Shown here: positions 47,938 through 61,446 of the stretch, in pieces
Numbering within the stretch: position 1 is the stretch's first letter
Layout of the letters: each line of letters starts with the position of its first letter
Assembly (NCBI RefSeq): GCF_025290835.2
Contig: NZ_JAOCQD020000001.1
Coordinates: forward strand, 372,001 to 436,000
DNA: 64,000 nucleotides
Origin: Aquabacterium sp. OR-4
Lineage (GTDB): Bacteria; Pseudomonadota; Gammaproteobacteria; Burkholderiales; Burkholderiaceae_C
Reading direction: 5' to 3'
Program-made: the position numbers and the translations under genes
Notes under the pieces: generated by a model
Told to the model about the DNA's origin: nothing
Seen by the model: the letters and a program-made list of their open reading frames with translations, nothing else
The model's database searches: none

Positions 47938-49832
47938 CTACTGCGGTGGCAACTGCACTGCCAGGTAGGCTTGATGGGGGTGCTTTTCCGTCTCTGGATA
48001 CTTCAGCGCCAGTTGTCCTGCTTCTCTCATCGGCTTGAGGTGCTCGCGCCGGAGTTCCCCTGGGTCGCGGCCGCCCAGAAGGCGTGCCAGATCGCTGGCG
48101 GTGTACGGCCGCAGACGGCACAGGTCCAGGATCAACGCCCGCACGATGGCCTGACGAGGCTTCTTGCCTGCCGCAAGGATGCGCTGATGCAAGGCAGGCG
48201 GAATCTCCATCTGCTGCGCAGGTGGGGATAGCGCGGCAGGCATAGGGTGATTCGCCGAAACCCCAGATGCTGGTCTCTGACCTTGTGGGGATTCCGCACC
48301 AATGTCCAGGGCGAGCTGGGCGGGCGGGTCCATCTGTCGGGCAGCAGAAGCGGTCAGCACATAGTAGGTTCGGCTTCCAGAGCCTTCCTTCTCGAGCAGT
48401 CCCCGGTCGCGCAGGCGGCGCAACACCTGGCTGGCAGCCAAGGTGTCAAGTCCACAGAAATCACGGCAGGCGCTGTTGTCTACTGCGCTGGTTCCACGTG
48501 CGTAGATCAGCACCTTGGCCTCGTCGGCGCTGATCACTGTGCCTGCAAAGCCGCGCAGCCAGGCGTGATCGTCCTCGGTGAGCAGGTTGTGCAGGAACAG
48601 GGTCACCCTGAAATCGTTGGCCTGTCGGTCCGAATGAAATTCCGGTGCTGACAGCCCCGCTTTCGCCGCCAAGCGACGCATGGCGCGAACTCCTGTGCCC
48701 ATGGCTTCGGCCAGGTGCAAATCGTGCAGCACCGCGGCGATGACGGGGTTGCGCAGTCGCGAGCCCGGCGTCCCCAGGCTCGAAGGGTCCTTGAGCGAGT
48801 AGCCGACGTTGCGCACCTTGATGCGGTTGCTGAAGCGAATGATCTGGGTGGGGCTGTGCACGGTGTAGCTGTGCGGTGCATGGCTGCGTTCGCCAACGCC
48901 TCGCGGATGACCTTGCGCGGCAGGATGGGCTCCTGAACGCTCTGCAGCTGACCTTCCGGAAGCCGAAACCCCTTGGGCAGTTCGTCGATGATGCTGGCCT
49001 CGGCCTGGGGCAGTGCCAACAGCAAAGGCTTGCGAATGTCGACGGACTGGAACCTGTTCTCGGGGTCTTCCACCCATTCATTGCCTGGCACACGGACGTA
49101 GTCGATCCGCAAGGCAGGCAGCAGTCGACGGAGCGCCAGTGGCTTGCCAAACAGCACGATGCCGGCCAAGGTGGGCTGCAGTTGCCCATCCACCCGGCGC
49201 GACATGCCCAAAGCTTCGAGCATGTCGTGGTCACCGTACTCCAGTACCTCCGCCTGAGGGTTGAAGCGTGCGCGGTCACGCCGGTACACGGCGATGGCGG
49301 CCGGGTCGAAGTCATCCATCCGAGCGTCGGGCAACACGCTGGCATCCGGGCTGTGGCTGGGTTGGCTCTCGCCGCGCAGCACCCACAGGTCTTCATCCAC
49401 GCAATGCTGGTCAGTGCTGGCAATGCGCCGGTAGGCGCCGCGAGGCAGGCCCGTTGCCTTGAGATAGACCGGCTTGTGCGTGACGTCGGCTTCGGCAACA
49501 TGCACGATCAGCACGACCCGCCCGTCCACCACCTCGATCTGCATCTCCGGCCTCAGGGTGACACTGAGCATGCTGGCGCATTGGCTGGCCAGATCGCGCT
49601 GAACTTTGTCGGGATCGGAAAGACCCGTGGCGCTGTAGACGGTATCGCCCTTGTCGTTGACCGACCAATCCACCCCCAGCAGCAGATAGCCGCCGTCCAG
49701 GCCGGGCTCGTTGGCAAACGCGATGACCGTCTGCATGACCGACTTGCCCAACTCGCTGGCACGCTTGGCTTCAATTCGCGTGGACTCGTCCACCGCATTG
49801 AGCTCTTCCAGAAGATCGGCCGCGTGACGCAT
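47938..49832 (-). pseudogene. frameshifted AlbA/Schlafen-type ATP-binding regulator
   Basis: Two overlapping minus-strand frames together make one protein of about 630 residues. The upstream frame (ATG 49832 to about 48871) carries the AlbA_2/Schlafen N-terminal domain (ELNAVDESTRIEAKRASELG, FANEPGLDGGYLLLGVD) and reaches LANAAMHR. The downstream frame (about 48870-47938) resumes SYTVHSPTQIIRFSNRIKV (HATPase_c_4-like), AEAMGTGVRAMRR and winged-helix DNA-binding segments. Removing two bases near 48871-48872 restores MHRSYTV, matching the family's HRDY-type motif. Base composition is visibly lower in GC than all neighbours, and codon use is less biased, indicating recent acquisition. A TTG start at 49883 would lie inside the ssb terminator and is rejected. 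A sequencing error is the alternative to a true mutation. Confidence 0.85.
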
Positions 49833-49864
49833 GAGAAGGCGATCAGGGTTCGATGCTGAAAATG

Positions 49865-49893
49865 AAAAAACCCTAAGCGACAAGCACTTAGGG
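49865..49893 (-). terminator. rho-independent terminator of ssb
   Basis: On the minus strand, a 7-bp stem CCCTAAG/CTTAGGG with a 9-base loop is followed by six T residues, 33 bases after the ssb stop. This is the clearest intrinsic terminator in the window. Confidence 0.85.
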
Positions 49894-49925
49894 CTCTTTC
49901 TTTACCGTCTGCGGACAGGTAGATC

Positions 49926-50486
49926 CTAGAACGGAATGTCGTCGTCCATGTCGTCGAAGCCGGTGCTCGACTTCGGCGCCGGGCGCTGCGCGGCGGCCGG
50001 CGCGCGCGGCGGCGGGGCGCTGCGGCGCGGGGCCGGGGCGGGTGCGGCGCCCATGTCGCCGTAGTCGTCTTCGCCACCGCCACCGCCACCGCCGCCGCCG
50101 GAGGGGGCACCGCGGCCCATGCCGCCGCCGCCGCCGCCCATGCCGCCTTCTTCACGGCCGCCCAGCAGCTGCATCTGGTCGGCAAAGATCTCGGTGGTGA
50201 ACTTCTCCACGCCGTCCTTGTCGGTCCACTTGCGCGTCTTCAGGCGGCCTTCCACGTACACCGGGCGGCCCTTCTTGAGGTATTCGCCGGCAATCTCGGC
50301 CAGGCGGTCGAAGAACACCACGCGGTGCCATTCGGTTTCTTCCTGGCGCTCGCCGCTGTCCTTGCTTTTCCAGTTGCGCGTGGTGGCAAGGCTCACGTTG
50401 CACACCGCGCTGCCGCTGGGCGTGTAGCGCACCTCGGGGTCGCGACCCAGGTTGCCGATGAGAATGACTTTGTTGACCGAGGCCAT
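49926..50486 (-). CDS. ssb: single-stranded DNA-binding protein
   Basis: A 186-residue SSB that coats single-stranded DNA in replication, recombination and repair. The OB-fold (about 1-112) begins [20 protein letters not shown] and includes [25 protein letters not shown] glycine-rich and then Ala/Pro-rich linker (about 113-175) leads to the acidic tip DDMDDDIPF that recruits partner proteins. GGAG lies 9 bases before ATG 50486. It is divergent from recQ, and a strong terminator follows. uvrA, often adjacent to ssb, is here about 6 kb away. Confidence 0.97.
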   Translation of the reverse strand: MASVNKVILIGNLGRDPEVRYTPSGSAVCNVSLATTRNWKSKDSGERQEETEWHRVVFFDRLAEIAGEYLKKGRPVYVEGRLKTRKWTDKDGVEKFTTEIFADQMQLLGGREEGGMGGGGGGMGRGAPSGGGGGGGGGEDDYGDMGAAPAPAPRRSAPPPRAPAAAQRPAPKSSTGFDDMDDDIPF

Positions 50487-50691
50487 GGCCGGTGCTCCTG
50501 CTGCGCGGACTGCAATGGGGGGAAGGGGCGTGATTGTCCCTGAATTGCCATCTTAGCCACCCGGGCCGGCGGCGGGTCGTGCGCGCTGGCGTCTCGCGGG
50601 GGGTGGCGAGGGGGTGGCGTGGGGGATGATGGCCGCCTTTCGGTGGCGTGGGCCGCGGCTGGCGGGCTGGGGTCGTTACCATCCCGTCCCG

Positions 50692-52602
50692 ATGCCCACC
50701 TCGCGCGCTGCCGACCCCTCCGACCCCGGTCACACCGATCCCTTGCACATCCTGCAGCAGGTGTTCGGCTACACCGCCTTTCGCGGCCAGCAGGCGGCCA
50801 TCGTGGCGCAGGTGGCACAGGGCGGCGACGCGCTGGTGCTGATGCCCACCGGCGGCGGCAAGAGCCTGTGCTATCAGGTGCCGGCCATCGCCCGCCACCG
50901 CGCCGGCCTGGGCGTGACCGTGGTGGTGAGCCCGCTGATCGCGCTGATGCACGACCAGGTGGGCGCGCTCGATGAGCTGGGTGTGTCCGCGGCCTTCTTG
51001 AACAGCACGCTCGATGGCGACGAGGCGCGCCGCGTCGAGCGCGAGCTGCTGGCCGGCCGCCTGGTGCTGCTGTATGCGGCGCCCGAGCGCATCCTCACGC
51101 CGCGCTTTCTGGCGATGCTCGATTCGCTGCACGAGCGCGGCTGCTTCAGCCTGCTGGCCATCGACGAGGCGCACTGCGTCAGCCAGTGGGGGCATGACTT
51201 CCGCGAGGAGTATCTGGGCCTGTCCCAGCTGCACGAGCGCTACCCCACGGTGCCGCGGCTGGCGCTCACCGCCACCGCCGACGACCACACCCGCGCCGAC
51301 ATCGTGGCCCGGCTGGCGCTCGAATCGGCCGAGCTGTTCATCAGCAGCTTCGACCGGCCCAACATCCGCTACACCATCGTCGAAAAGGACGACGCCCGCA
51401 AGCAGCTGCTGCGCCTGGTGCGCGACGAGCACGAGGGCGATGCCGGCGTGGTGTATTGCCAGAGCCGCAAGAAGGTGGAGGACACCGCCGCCTGGCTGGC
51501 CGCCGAGGGCATCCAGGCGTTGCCGTACCACGCCGGTCTGGACACCGATGTGCGCCGGCGCCACCAAGACCGCTTTCTGCGCGAGGACGGCATCGTGATG
51601 GTGGCCACCGTGGCCTTCGGCATGGGCATCGACAAGCCCGACGTGCGCTTCGTGGCCCACCTGGATCTGCCCAAGAACATCGAGGGCTACTACCAGGAGA
51701 CCGGCCGTGCCGGCCGCGACGGCCTGGCCGCCGATGCCTGGATGGCCTACGGCCTGGCCGATGTGGTGAACCAGCGCCGCATGATCGACGACGGCGAGGC
51801 CGGCGAGGAGTTCAAGCGCCTGCAGCGCGCCAAGCTCGACGCCCTGCTGGCCCTGGCCGAGGCCCATGATTGCCGGCGCGTGCGCCTGCTGGCCTACTTT
51901 GGCGAGCACAGCCAGCCCTGCGGCAACTGCGACAACTGCGTCAACCCGCCCGAGACCTGGGATGCCACCGAGGCCGCGCGCAAGCTGCTGAGCTGCATCT
52001 ACCGCTGCCACCAGGCCAGCGGCTTCGGCTTTGGCGCCGGCCACCTGATCGACGTGCTGCGCGGCAAGCGCACCGACAAGGTGGTGCAGCGCCGGCACGA
52101 CAGCCTGAGCACCTTCGGCATCGGCGCCGACATCGCCGAGACCCAGTGGCGCAGCGTGCTGCGCCAGCTGATCGCGCTGGGCCATGTGCAGACCGAGGGC
52201 GAGTACAACACCTTGTCGCTCACCGACTCGGCGCGCGCGGTGCTCAAGGGCGATGTGGCCGTGACCCTGCGCGTGCCCAGCGAGGCACCCAAGGGCGCCG
52301 GCCGCAGCCGCCGCAGCGCGGGCGGCAGCAGCAGCCGCGGCACGGCCGCCAAGCCGCCGCCGCTGCCGCTGGACGAAGCCGGCCTGCAGCGCTTTGCCGC
52401 GCTGAAGGCCTGGCGCGCCGAGGTTGCCCGCGCGCACAAGCTGCCGCCCTACGTGGTGTTTCACGACGCCACGCTGGCCGAGATGGCGCGCGAGGCGCCA
52501 GGCTCGCTGGACGATCTGGCCGGCATCAGCGGCGTGGGCGCCAAGAAGCTCGAGGCCTACGGCAGTGAGATCCTGCGCGTGCTGGCGGCGGGCGACTGCT
52601 GA
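50692..52602 (+). CDS. recQ: ATP-dependent DNA helicase RecQ
   Basis: A 636-residue 3'-5' DNA helicase. The motor has QQAAI (motif 0 Gln), Walker A MPTGGGKS (51-58), DEAH at 158-161 ([16 protein letters not shown]), LTATA, and motif [13 protein letters not shown]. The RQC zinc site is formed by the cysteines of C-G-N-C-D-N-C plus an upstream Cys, followed by the winged helix. A Ser/Arg-rich linker leads to a C-terminal HRDC domain (about 560-636). I chose ATG 50692 to match the family N-terminus; the frame is open to 50614. It is divergent from ssb with about 205 bases between starts. I see no LexA box in that gap. Confidence 0.96.
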   Translation: MPTSRAADPSDPGHTDPLHILQQVFGYTAFRGQQAAIVAQVAQGGDALVLMPTGGGKSLCYQVPAIARHRAGLGVTVVVSPLIALMHDQVGALDELGVSAAFLNSTLDGDEARRVERELLAGRLVLLYAAPERILTPRFLAMLDSLHERGCFSLLAIDEAHCVSQWGHDFREEYLGLSQLHERYPTVPRLALTATADDHTRADIVARLALESAELFISSFDRPNIRYTIVEKDDARKQLLRLVRDEHEGDAGVVYCQSRKKVEDTAAWLAAEGIQALPYHAGLDTDVRRRHQDRFLREDGIVMVATVAFGMGIDKPDVRFVAHLDLPKNIEGYYQETGRAGRDGLAADAWMAYGLADVVNQRRMIDDGEAGEEFKRLQRAKLDALLALAEAHDCRRVRLLAYFGEHSQPCGNCDNCVNPPETWDATEAARKLLSCIYRCHQASGFGFGAGHLIDVLRGKRTDKVVQRRHDSLSTFGIGADIAETQWRSVLRQLIALGHVQTEGEYNTLSLTDSARAVLKGDVAVTLRVPSEAPKGAGRSRRSAGGSSSRGTAAKPPPLPLDEAGLQRFAALKAWRAEVARAHKLPPYVVFHDATLAEMAREAPGSLDDLAGISGVGAKKLEAYGSEILRVLAAGDC

Positions 52603-52632
52603 GCCGGCGCGCACCGGCCGGCCCGCCCGGGC

Positions 52633-53403
52633 TCAGCCCGCGTCGCTGAGCGTCTTCAGCGCGGCCAGCAGCGCCGGCATCACCAGGCGCGCGTGGCCGG
52701 TGTCGGCGGCCAGCAGCACGCCCTCGCGCTTGAGCGCCGAGACCAGGCGGCTGGCGGTCTCGACCGTCATGCCCAGCATGGCGCCCATCTGCTGGCGCGA
52801 GGGCAGCCACACCCGGCCGTCGGCATCACCGAACTCGCTGATCTTCAGCAGCAGGCGCAGCATGCGCCAGCGCGCGCTGCCGGCGGTCAGCTCGGTGAGC
52901 CACTCCTCGGCCTCGTCGAGCGCGGCCTGCCAGCGTTTCATCAGGTCGCGCAGCATCTCCGGGTGGCCCTTGGCCAGCTCGTCGATCATCAGCCGCGGCA
53001 GGCGGCACACCTTCACCGGCGTGCAGGCCACGGCGTCGGCGGCACAGGTCTGGCCCAGCAGGGCCTCCAGGCCGATCAGGTCGCTGCGGCCGGCCAGGCG
53101 CACGATGCGGCGCTCGCCGCGCTCGCTCATGCGCTCGAGCCGCACCACGCCTTCGCGCACCGTGAAAGCCGCCAGGCCGGGGTCGTTGGCCGAGAACAGG
53201 CGCTGGCCGGGCTGCACGTGCAGATCGGCGATGTGGCCGTGCAGCTGCTCCAGCGCGTCGGCTTCCAGCACGCCGAACAGCGCGCTGCGCCGCACACCGC
53301 AGTCCAGGCAGATGCGGGCCTGCGGGTTGAACACCAGATGCCGGACGTTGGTCGGCGCGGCACTGTCTGTGCCGACCGGAAGAACATCGTGCTTTGCGCT
53401 CAC
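52633..53403 (-). CDS. FNR-like Crp-family transcription regulator lacking one Fe-S cysteine
   Basis: A 256-residue regulator with a cyclic-nucleotide-binding-like beta roll and a C-terminal helix-turn-helix whose recognition helix reads TVETASRLVSALKREG. The E..SR pattern is that of FNR and predicts a TTGAT half-site. The N-terminus has C-L-D-C, matching FNR C20 and C23, and a central Cys (KVCRLP) matching C122. The residue at the position of C29 is Ala, so a classical [4Fe-4S] site lacks one ligand. The start is uncertain: GTG 53403 (weak GGGGG upstream) or ATG 53457. It lies 30 bases from the convergent recQ end and diverges from the glycosyltransferase gene. Confidence 0.9.
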   Translation of the reverse strand: MSAKHDVLPVGTDSAAPTNVRHLVFNPQARICLDCGVRRSALFGVLEADALEQLHGHIADLHVQPGQRLFSANDPGLAAFTVREGVVRLERMSERGERRIVRLAGRSDLIGLEALLGQTCAADAVACTPVKVCRLPRLMIDELAKGHPEMLRDLMKRWQAALDEAEEWLTELTAGSARWRMLRLLLKISEFGDADGRVWLPSRQQMGAMLGMTVETASRLVSALKREGVLLAADTGHARLVMPALLAALKTLSDAG

Positions 53404-53576
53404 TGCCTTGCCCCCGTGTCGTGCCTGCCCGGACCCCCCGTGGAGCCTGGCACCCATCGAGTATGGGCGCTGCGACTGGAGGCATCACCCCAGACTGGGT
53501 GGGCGACTGGTGCGTGGCGTCCAGGCGACGCCTGCGCGCCGGGCGCAGGGTGGCGCAAAGCTGAGAACATGGCGGC

Positions 53577-54785
53577 ATGGCACACCACTACCTGATTGGC
53601 TGGGAACTGGGCGGCGGGCTCGGCCACGCCGGCCGCGTGAAGCCGCTGGCCGCCGGTTTGCATGCGCGTGGCCACCACGTGACCCTGGCGCTGCGCGACC
53701 TGGTGCAAACCCGGCGCCTGCTGGCCGATCTGCCCTGCCCGCGGCTGCAGGCGCCGGTGTGGCTGCACCGCGCCGTGGGTGTGCCCGAGCAGCAGGTGTC
53801 GCTGCCCGAGATCCTGATGGGCTGCGGCTACATCGATGCCGACGCGGTGGACGCCCTGGTGCAGGGCTGGCTGGCGCTGATTGCGCTGAGCGGTGCGCAG
53901 GCGCTGGTGGTCGACTACGCGCCCAGTGCCCTGATCGCCGCGCGCATTGCCGGCCTGCCGGCAGCCAGCGTGGGCATGGGCTTCTGGATGCCGCCGCACC
54001 AGCAGCCCATGCCGGCCTACCGAGACTGGGAACCCATTGCGCCGGGCCGCTTGGCGCGCGCCGAGCAGCTGGTGTTCGACAACGTCAACCGCGTGCTCAC
54101 CCGGCACGGCGCCGCGCCGCTGGCGCAGCTGAGCCACCTGTTCGGCGGCGACATGCCGCTGCTGTGCAGCTGGCCCGAGATCGACCACTACGACCGCGGC
54201 AACACCAGCGGTGACGACTGGCTGGGGCCGAACTACCTGCCGCAGTCAGGCCGGCCGCCGCAGTGGCCGGCCGGCCAGGGGCCGCATGTGTTTGCGTACC
54301 TCAAGTCGACCCACCCCGACCATGTGGCCGTGCTGCAGGCCCTGGTGAGCCTGGGCTGCCAGGTGGAGTGCTACCTGCCCGAGGTGGCCGGCGGCAAGCC
54401 GCCGCCGGTGGTGTCACCCCAGGTGCACTACGCCGATGGCCCGGTGGATCTGGGCCAGGCCTGTGCCCGTGCCGATCTGCTGGTGTGCCATGCCGGCCAG
54501 GCCACGATGGTGCAGGCCCTGCTGGCGGGCGTGCCGGTGCTGCTGCTGCCGATGCAGGCCGAGCAGTTTCTGATGGCCCGCCAGGTCGAGCGCGCCGGCC
54601 TGGGGTTGAGCGCGGCCCTGCGCCGCCGCCCCACCGACTTCAAGGCGCTGATCCAGGGCCTGCTGGCCGCCGATGCGCCGCAACGCCATGGCGCGCGCGC
54701 CTTTGCCGAGCGCCGCCGCGGCTTCACCCACGACACGCAGGTGCAGGATCTGCTGGCGCGGCTGGAGCGCCTGCCCCGGGCCTGA
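53577..54785 (+). CDS. UGT/MurG-superfamily glycosyltransferase
   Basis: A 402-residue GT-B-fold glycosyltransferase. The N-terminal acceptor half starts HYLIGWELGGGLGHAGRVKPLAAGL, with the glycine-rich GxGH loop. The C-terminal donor half has a UGT-like signature, LLVCHAGQATMVQALLAGVPVLLLPMQAEQFLMARQVE. This resembles MGT/UGT enzymes glycosylating lipids or small molecules rather than MurG itself, since peptidoglycan cluster genes are absent. No signal peptide is present. It stands alone between the FNR-like regulator and a hairpin terminator. Acceptor and donor cannot be inferred. Confidence 0.85.
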   Translation: MAHHYLIGWELGGGLGHAGRVKPLAAGLHARGHHVTLALRDLVQTRRLLADLPCPRLQAPVWLHRAVGVPEQQVSLPEILMGCGYIDADAVDALVQGWLALIALSGAQALVVDYAPSALIAARIAGLPAASVGMGFWMPPHQQPMPAYRDWEPIAPGRLARAEQLVFDNVNRVLTRHGAAPLAQLSHLFGGDMPLLCSWPEIDHYDRGNTSGDDWLGPNYLPQSGRPPQWPAGQGPHVFAYLKSTHPDHVAVLQALVSLGCQVECYLPEVAGGKPPPVVSPQVHYADGPVDLGQACARADLLVCHAGQATMVQALLAGVPVLLLPMQAEQFLMARQVERAGLGLSAALRRRPTDFKALIQGLLAADAPQRHGARAFAERRRGFTHDTQVQDLLARLERLPRA

Positions 54786-54815
54786 GCGAGGCGGTTTGCG
54801 GCCGCCAAAAGCAAC

Positions 54816-54839
54816 AAGGCCCCGCCATAGCGGGGCCTT
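54816..54839. terminator. bidirectional terminator between glycosyltransferase and PEP-CTERM genes
   Basis: A perfect 10-bp stem (AAGGCCCCGC, loop CATA, GCGGGGCCTT) lies 30 bases after the glycosyltransferase stop and 57 bases after the convergent PEP-CTERM gene. On the minus strand it is followed by a T-rich stretch. It probably ends both transcripts. Confidence 0.75.
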
Positions 54840-54895
54840 GCAGATCACGGCAGCCTGCGCCGCGGCGGTGGCCAGCCGCGGGCGCCGGTGCAGGC

Positions 54896-56008
54896 TCAGC
54901 TGCGGCGGCGGCGCGCCGTCCAGCCCAGGCCGGCCAGTGCCATGGCCACCAGCGACAGCGCACCGGGCTCGGGCACGCTGATCTGTGCCTGCTGGGTCTG
55001 GCCGGCCGGCAGCACGGCGGTGGAGTAGACGCTGGCGAACTGGTCAAGCGAGTTGAAGGTGAACGGGTCACCCGAACTGGAGTGCGAGCCACCGGTGGTG
55101 CCGTCGGAGATGATGACCTCGGGGTGGTGCAGCACCGACTCGGGCACGAACTCGCGCACCAGCTTGCAGTCGCCTTCGCCTTCGAAGTCGGACGCGGCCA
55201 TGCGGGCCAGCTGGGGCATCTCGCCGTAGCCGCCGTAGCCGTAGCCGCAGTCGGTGTACTCGATCCAGTGCGCCGGGATCACCTCGTCCCAGGCCGGCAC
55301 CACGGTGGCCGTGCCGTTCACGGCGTCGCCCTTGGCAGCCGAGGTCAGGGTGTAGGTCAGGCTCACCGACTCGCCGGCGTTCAGCACGCCCAGATCCAGC
55401 GACTTGCTGCCGCCTTCGACGGTGCGCGAATCGCCGCTGCCGCCGTAGATGTCTTCGCCGGTTTCGGTGTAGGTCGTGCCGCCGGCGTCATGGCGCAGAT
55501 AGGCCGAGGTGGCCCAGCTGGCGCGGTTGTCGGAGGTGGTGATCGCAAAGCCCACGCTGGCTTCGGCGAACTGGCTGCCGGTGTAGCCGAAGGGCGTGAG
55601 GTTCAGCGAACCGGGCGTGATGTAGTAGTCGAACTTCAGCGCCTGGGCGGTGAGCTGGTCGTTGGTGACGGTCAGGGTGATCGAAAAGCTGCCGGTCACG
55701 TCGTACACGCCGCCGCCCGACGAACGCGAGCCGAAGCTGCCCGCGACGTCGCCGTAGCTGTGCATGCCCACCGAGCTGACGCCGGCGTAGCCGAAGTGCA
55801 GCACGTCCTTCGAGGTGGGGGTGTCCAGCCAGGGCAGCACGTTGACCAGCGGGCCGTTGTTCATCGAGTAGGTGCCGGTGGCCAGCAGGCTGTCGTACAC
55901 CACGTTCAGCGCGTTGGCGCTCATGGGTGCCGACAGGGCCAGCACGCTGGCCACGGCCATCGGCGCCAGCGCCAGGAAACGGTTCTTGCGGGTCTTCGGG
56001 GCGGTCAT
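54896..56008 (-). CDS. PEP-CTERM-sorted exported protein of unknown function
   Basis: A 370-residue exported protein with a signal peptide (about 1-34, cut after ANA) and a beta-rich, Ser/Gly/Thr-rich mature chain (GSFGSRSSGGGVYDVTG). Two cysteines lie in the second half (about 258 and 287). The PEP-CTERM tail is VPEPGALSLVAMALAGLGW then ARRRRS (345-370). The tail predicts exosortase processing and attachment or release at the outer surface, often in strains making exopolysaccharide. GAGGAG lies about 6 bases before ATG 56008. No enzymatic domain seen. It converges on the glycosyltransferase gene and diverges from uvrA. Confidence 0.88.
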   Translation of the reverse strand: MTAPKTRKNRFLALAPMAVASVLALSAPMSANALNVVYDSLLATGTYSMNNGPLVNVLPWLDTPTSKDVLHFGYAGVSSVGMHSYGDVAGSFGSRSSGGGVYDVTGSFSITLTVTNDQLTAQALKFDYYITPGSLNLTPFGYTGSQFAEASVGFAITTSDNRASWATSAYLRHDAGGTTYTETGEDIYGGSGDSRTVEGGSKSLDLGVLNAGESVSLTYTLTSAAKGDAVNGTATVVPAWDEVIPAHWIEYTDCGYGYGGYGEMPQLARMAASDFEGEGDCKLVREFVPESVLHHPEVIISDGTTGGSHSSSGDPFTFNSLDQFASVYSTAVLPAGQTQQAQISVPEPGALSLVAMALAGLGWTARRRRS

Positions 56009-56228
56009 CGTTGGCTCCTCTGGATACTCGGACTTGACAGAGTGGAAACTCTAGCGCCGCCGGCCCGTGCCGCGGCGGCGGCCCCCACCTGCATCCGGGG
56101 GGCCGGTGCCCCACTCCGGGGGGCGCAGTGGAAACAACTTGTGACCCAGCGCACGCCGACAGGCCCGAAACCGGCCGCGATGGCGCCGCCGACTATCATG
56201 TCCGGTTGCCCTCGAACTGCTGCGCCCC

Positions 56229-59264
<3,036 letters not shown>

Positions 59265-59401
59265 GGTGGGGCACCCGGCGCCGCGGGTACGCGACGCCAC
59301 CCGCCGCCGCGGGTCTTTACCTCACACAACGTTCGCGCAACAGCGCGGCGCAGGCCGCGGCCTAGGCTCACCGCCATGGTGTCTGCCGTGAAAGGCCTGC
59401 G

Positions 59402-60204
59402 ATGAACTCCGCTGTGCTTGCCGTTTCCGAACCCCGTGCCGGCGCTGCGGCGCCGGTGCCCACGCTGGCCACGGCCATCACGCCGTCGTGGCGGCGTGTG
59501 CGTGCGCTCACCGCGCTGCCGGCGCGCTACCCGGGCCTGCGCGACGAGGCGTCACCCGCGCTGTGGGTGCACGGCCGCACGGCCGACGGTCAGCCGGTGG
59601 GCTTCGAGGCCCAGGGCGGCGACATCGTGCACCTGCGTGGGGGCGTGGCCGCCACCCGCCGCGCGGTGCTCGAGACCGCCGTGCTCGAGCGCCAGCCGCT
59701 GGGCCGCTGGCAGGTGCTGGGCCTGGATGCCGAGCGCCTGAGCGGCGAGCAGCGCCAGCTGCTGCAGCGCCGGCACATCGGCCGGGCGCTGCTGGGCGAC
59801 GTGCTGGACCCCGCGCTCACCGCGCTGGGCAATGTGGCGGTGGCGCGCCGCCTGGTGCAGCCGCAGGCCGGCGATGCCTTTGATCTGGCGGCACTCGAGC
59901 TGGATGCGCTGGGCCTGTCGGAGGTGATGCATCGCCGCCCGTCGGCCCTGGCCCCCGACGAGCAGCGCCTGGTGCTGCTGGCCCGTGCGCTGGTGGGCCG
60001 CCGCCGGCTGGTGGTGGTGGAGCAACCCGAGGCCGGGCTCTCGCCCTTGCAGGTCACGGCAGTGCGGCTGTCGCTGTGGACGGCCGCCGCGCTGCACGGC
60101 TGCTGCGTTCTGATGAGCACCGACCACGCCCGCCTGGCGGCCAGCGCCAACCGCAGCGTGCCGCTGCACGGCGGGCGCGGTGCCGGCCGCTGGGTGGCGG
60201 CGTG

Positions 60205-60205
<1 letters not shown>
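59402..60205 (+). CDS. degenerate ABC ATPase-like protein (predicted pseudo-ATPase)
   Basis: A 267-residue cytoplasmic protein whose order of motifs follows a LolD/MacB-type ABC ATPase but with active-site losses. The Walker A position reads G80-G-V-A-A-T-R-R-A, without the Lys. The Q-loop region keeps RHIG...LDPALTALGNVAVARRL but lacks the Gln. The signature is LAPDEQRLVLLARAL. Walker B and the catalytic Glu read V-V-V-E207-Q208-P, with Gln at the catalytic position. The H-loop is S-T-D, without His. LHGGR closes the fold as in active homologues. It therefore probably binds ATP poorly and does not hydrolyse it. The stop overlaps the next start (TGATG). The next protein resembles half of a TolC-type channel, so the two may derive from an efflux system. 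Fold assignment is my alignment by eye. Confidence 0.7.
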
Positions 60206-61374
<1,169 letters not shown>

Positions 61375-61446
61375 GCGGCTGCTGGTTGATGGCATCGGCG
61401 CGCCGGGCCGAGCCCGGTGCCCAGGGGCCTGCGCGGGTGCGCCGGG

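Noticed and set aside
49833..49883. TTG start at 49883 for the AlbA-type gene
   Set aside because: It falls inside the ssb terminator hairpin and the added codons show no family similarity.
53577..54785. Assignment of the glycosyltransferase as MurG
   Set aside because: It shares the GT-B fold but lacks MurG-specific motifs and cell-wall gene context; a UGT-like role fits better.
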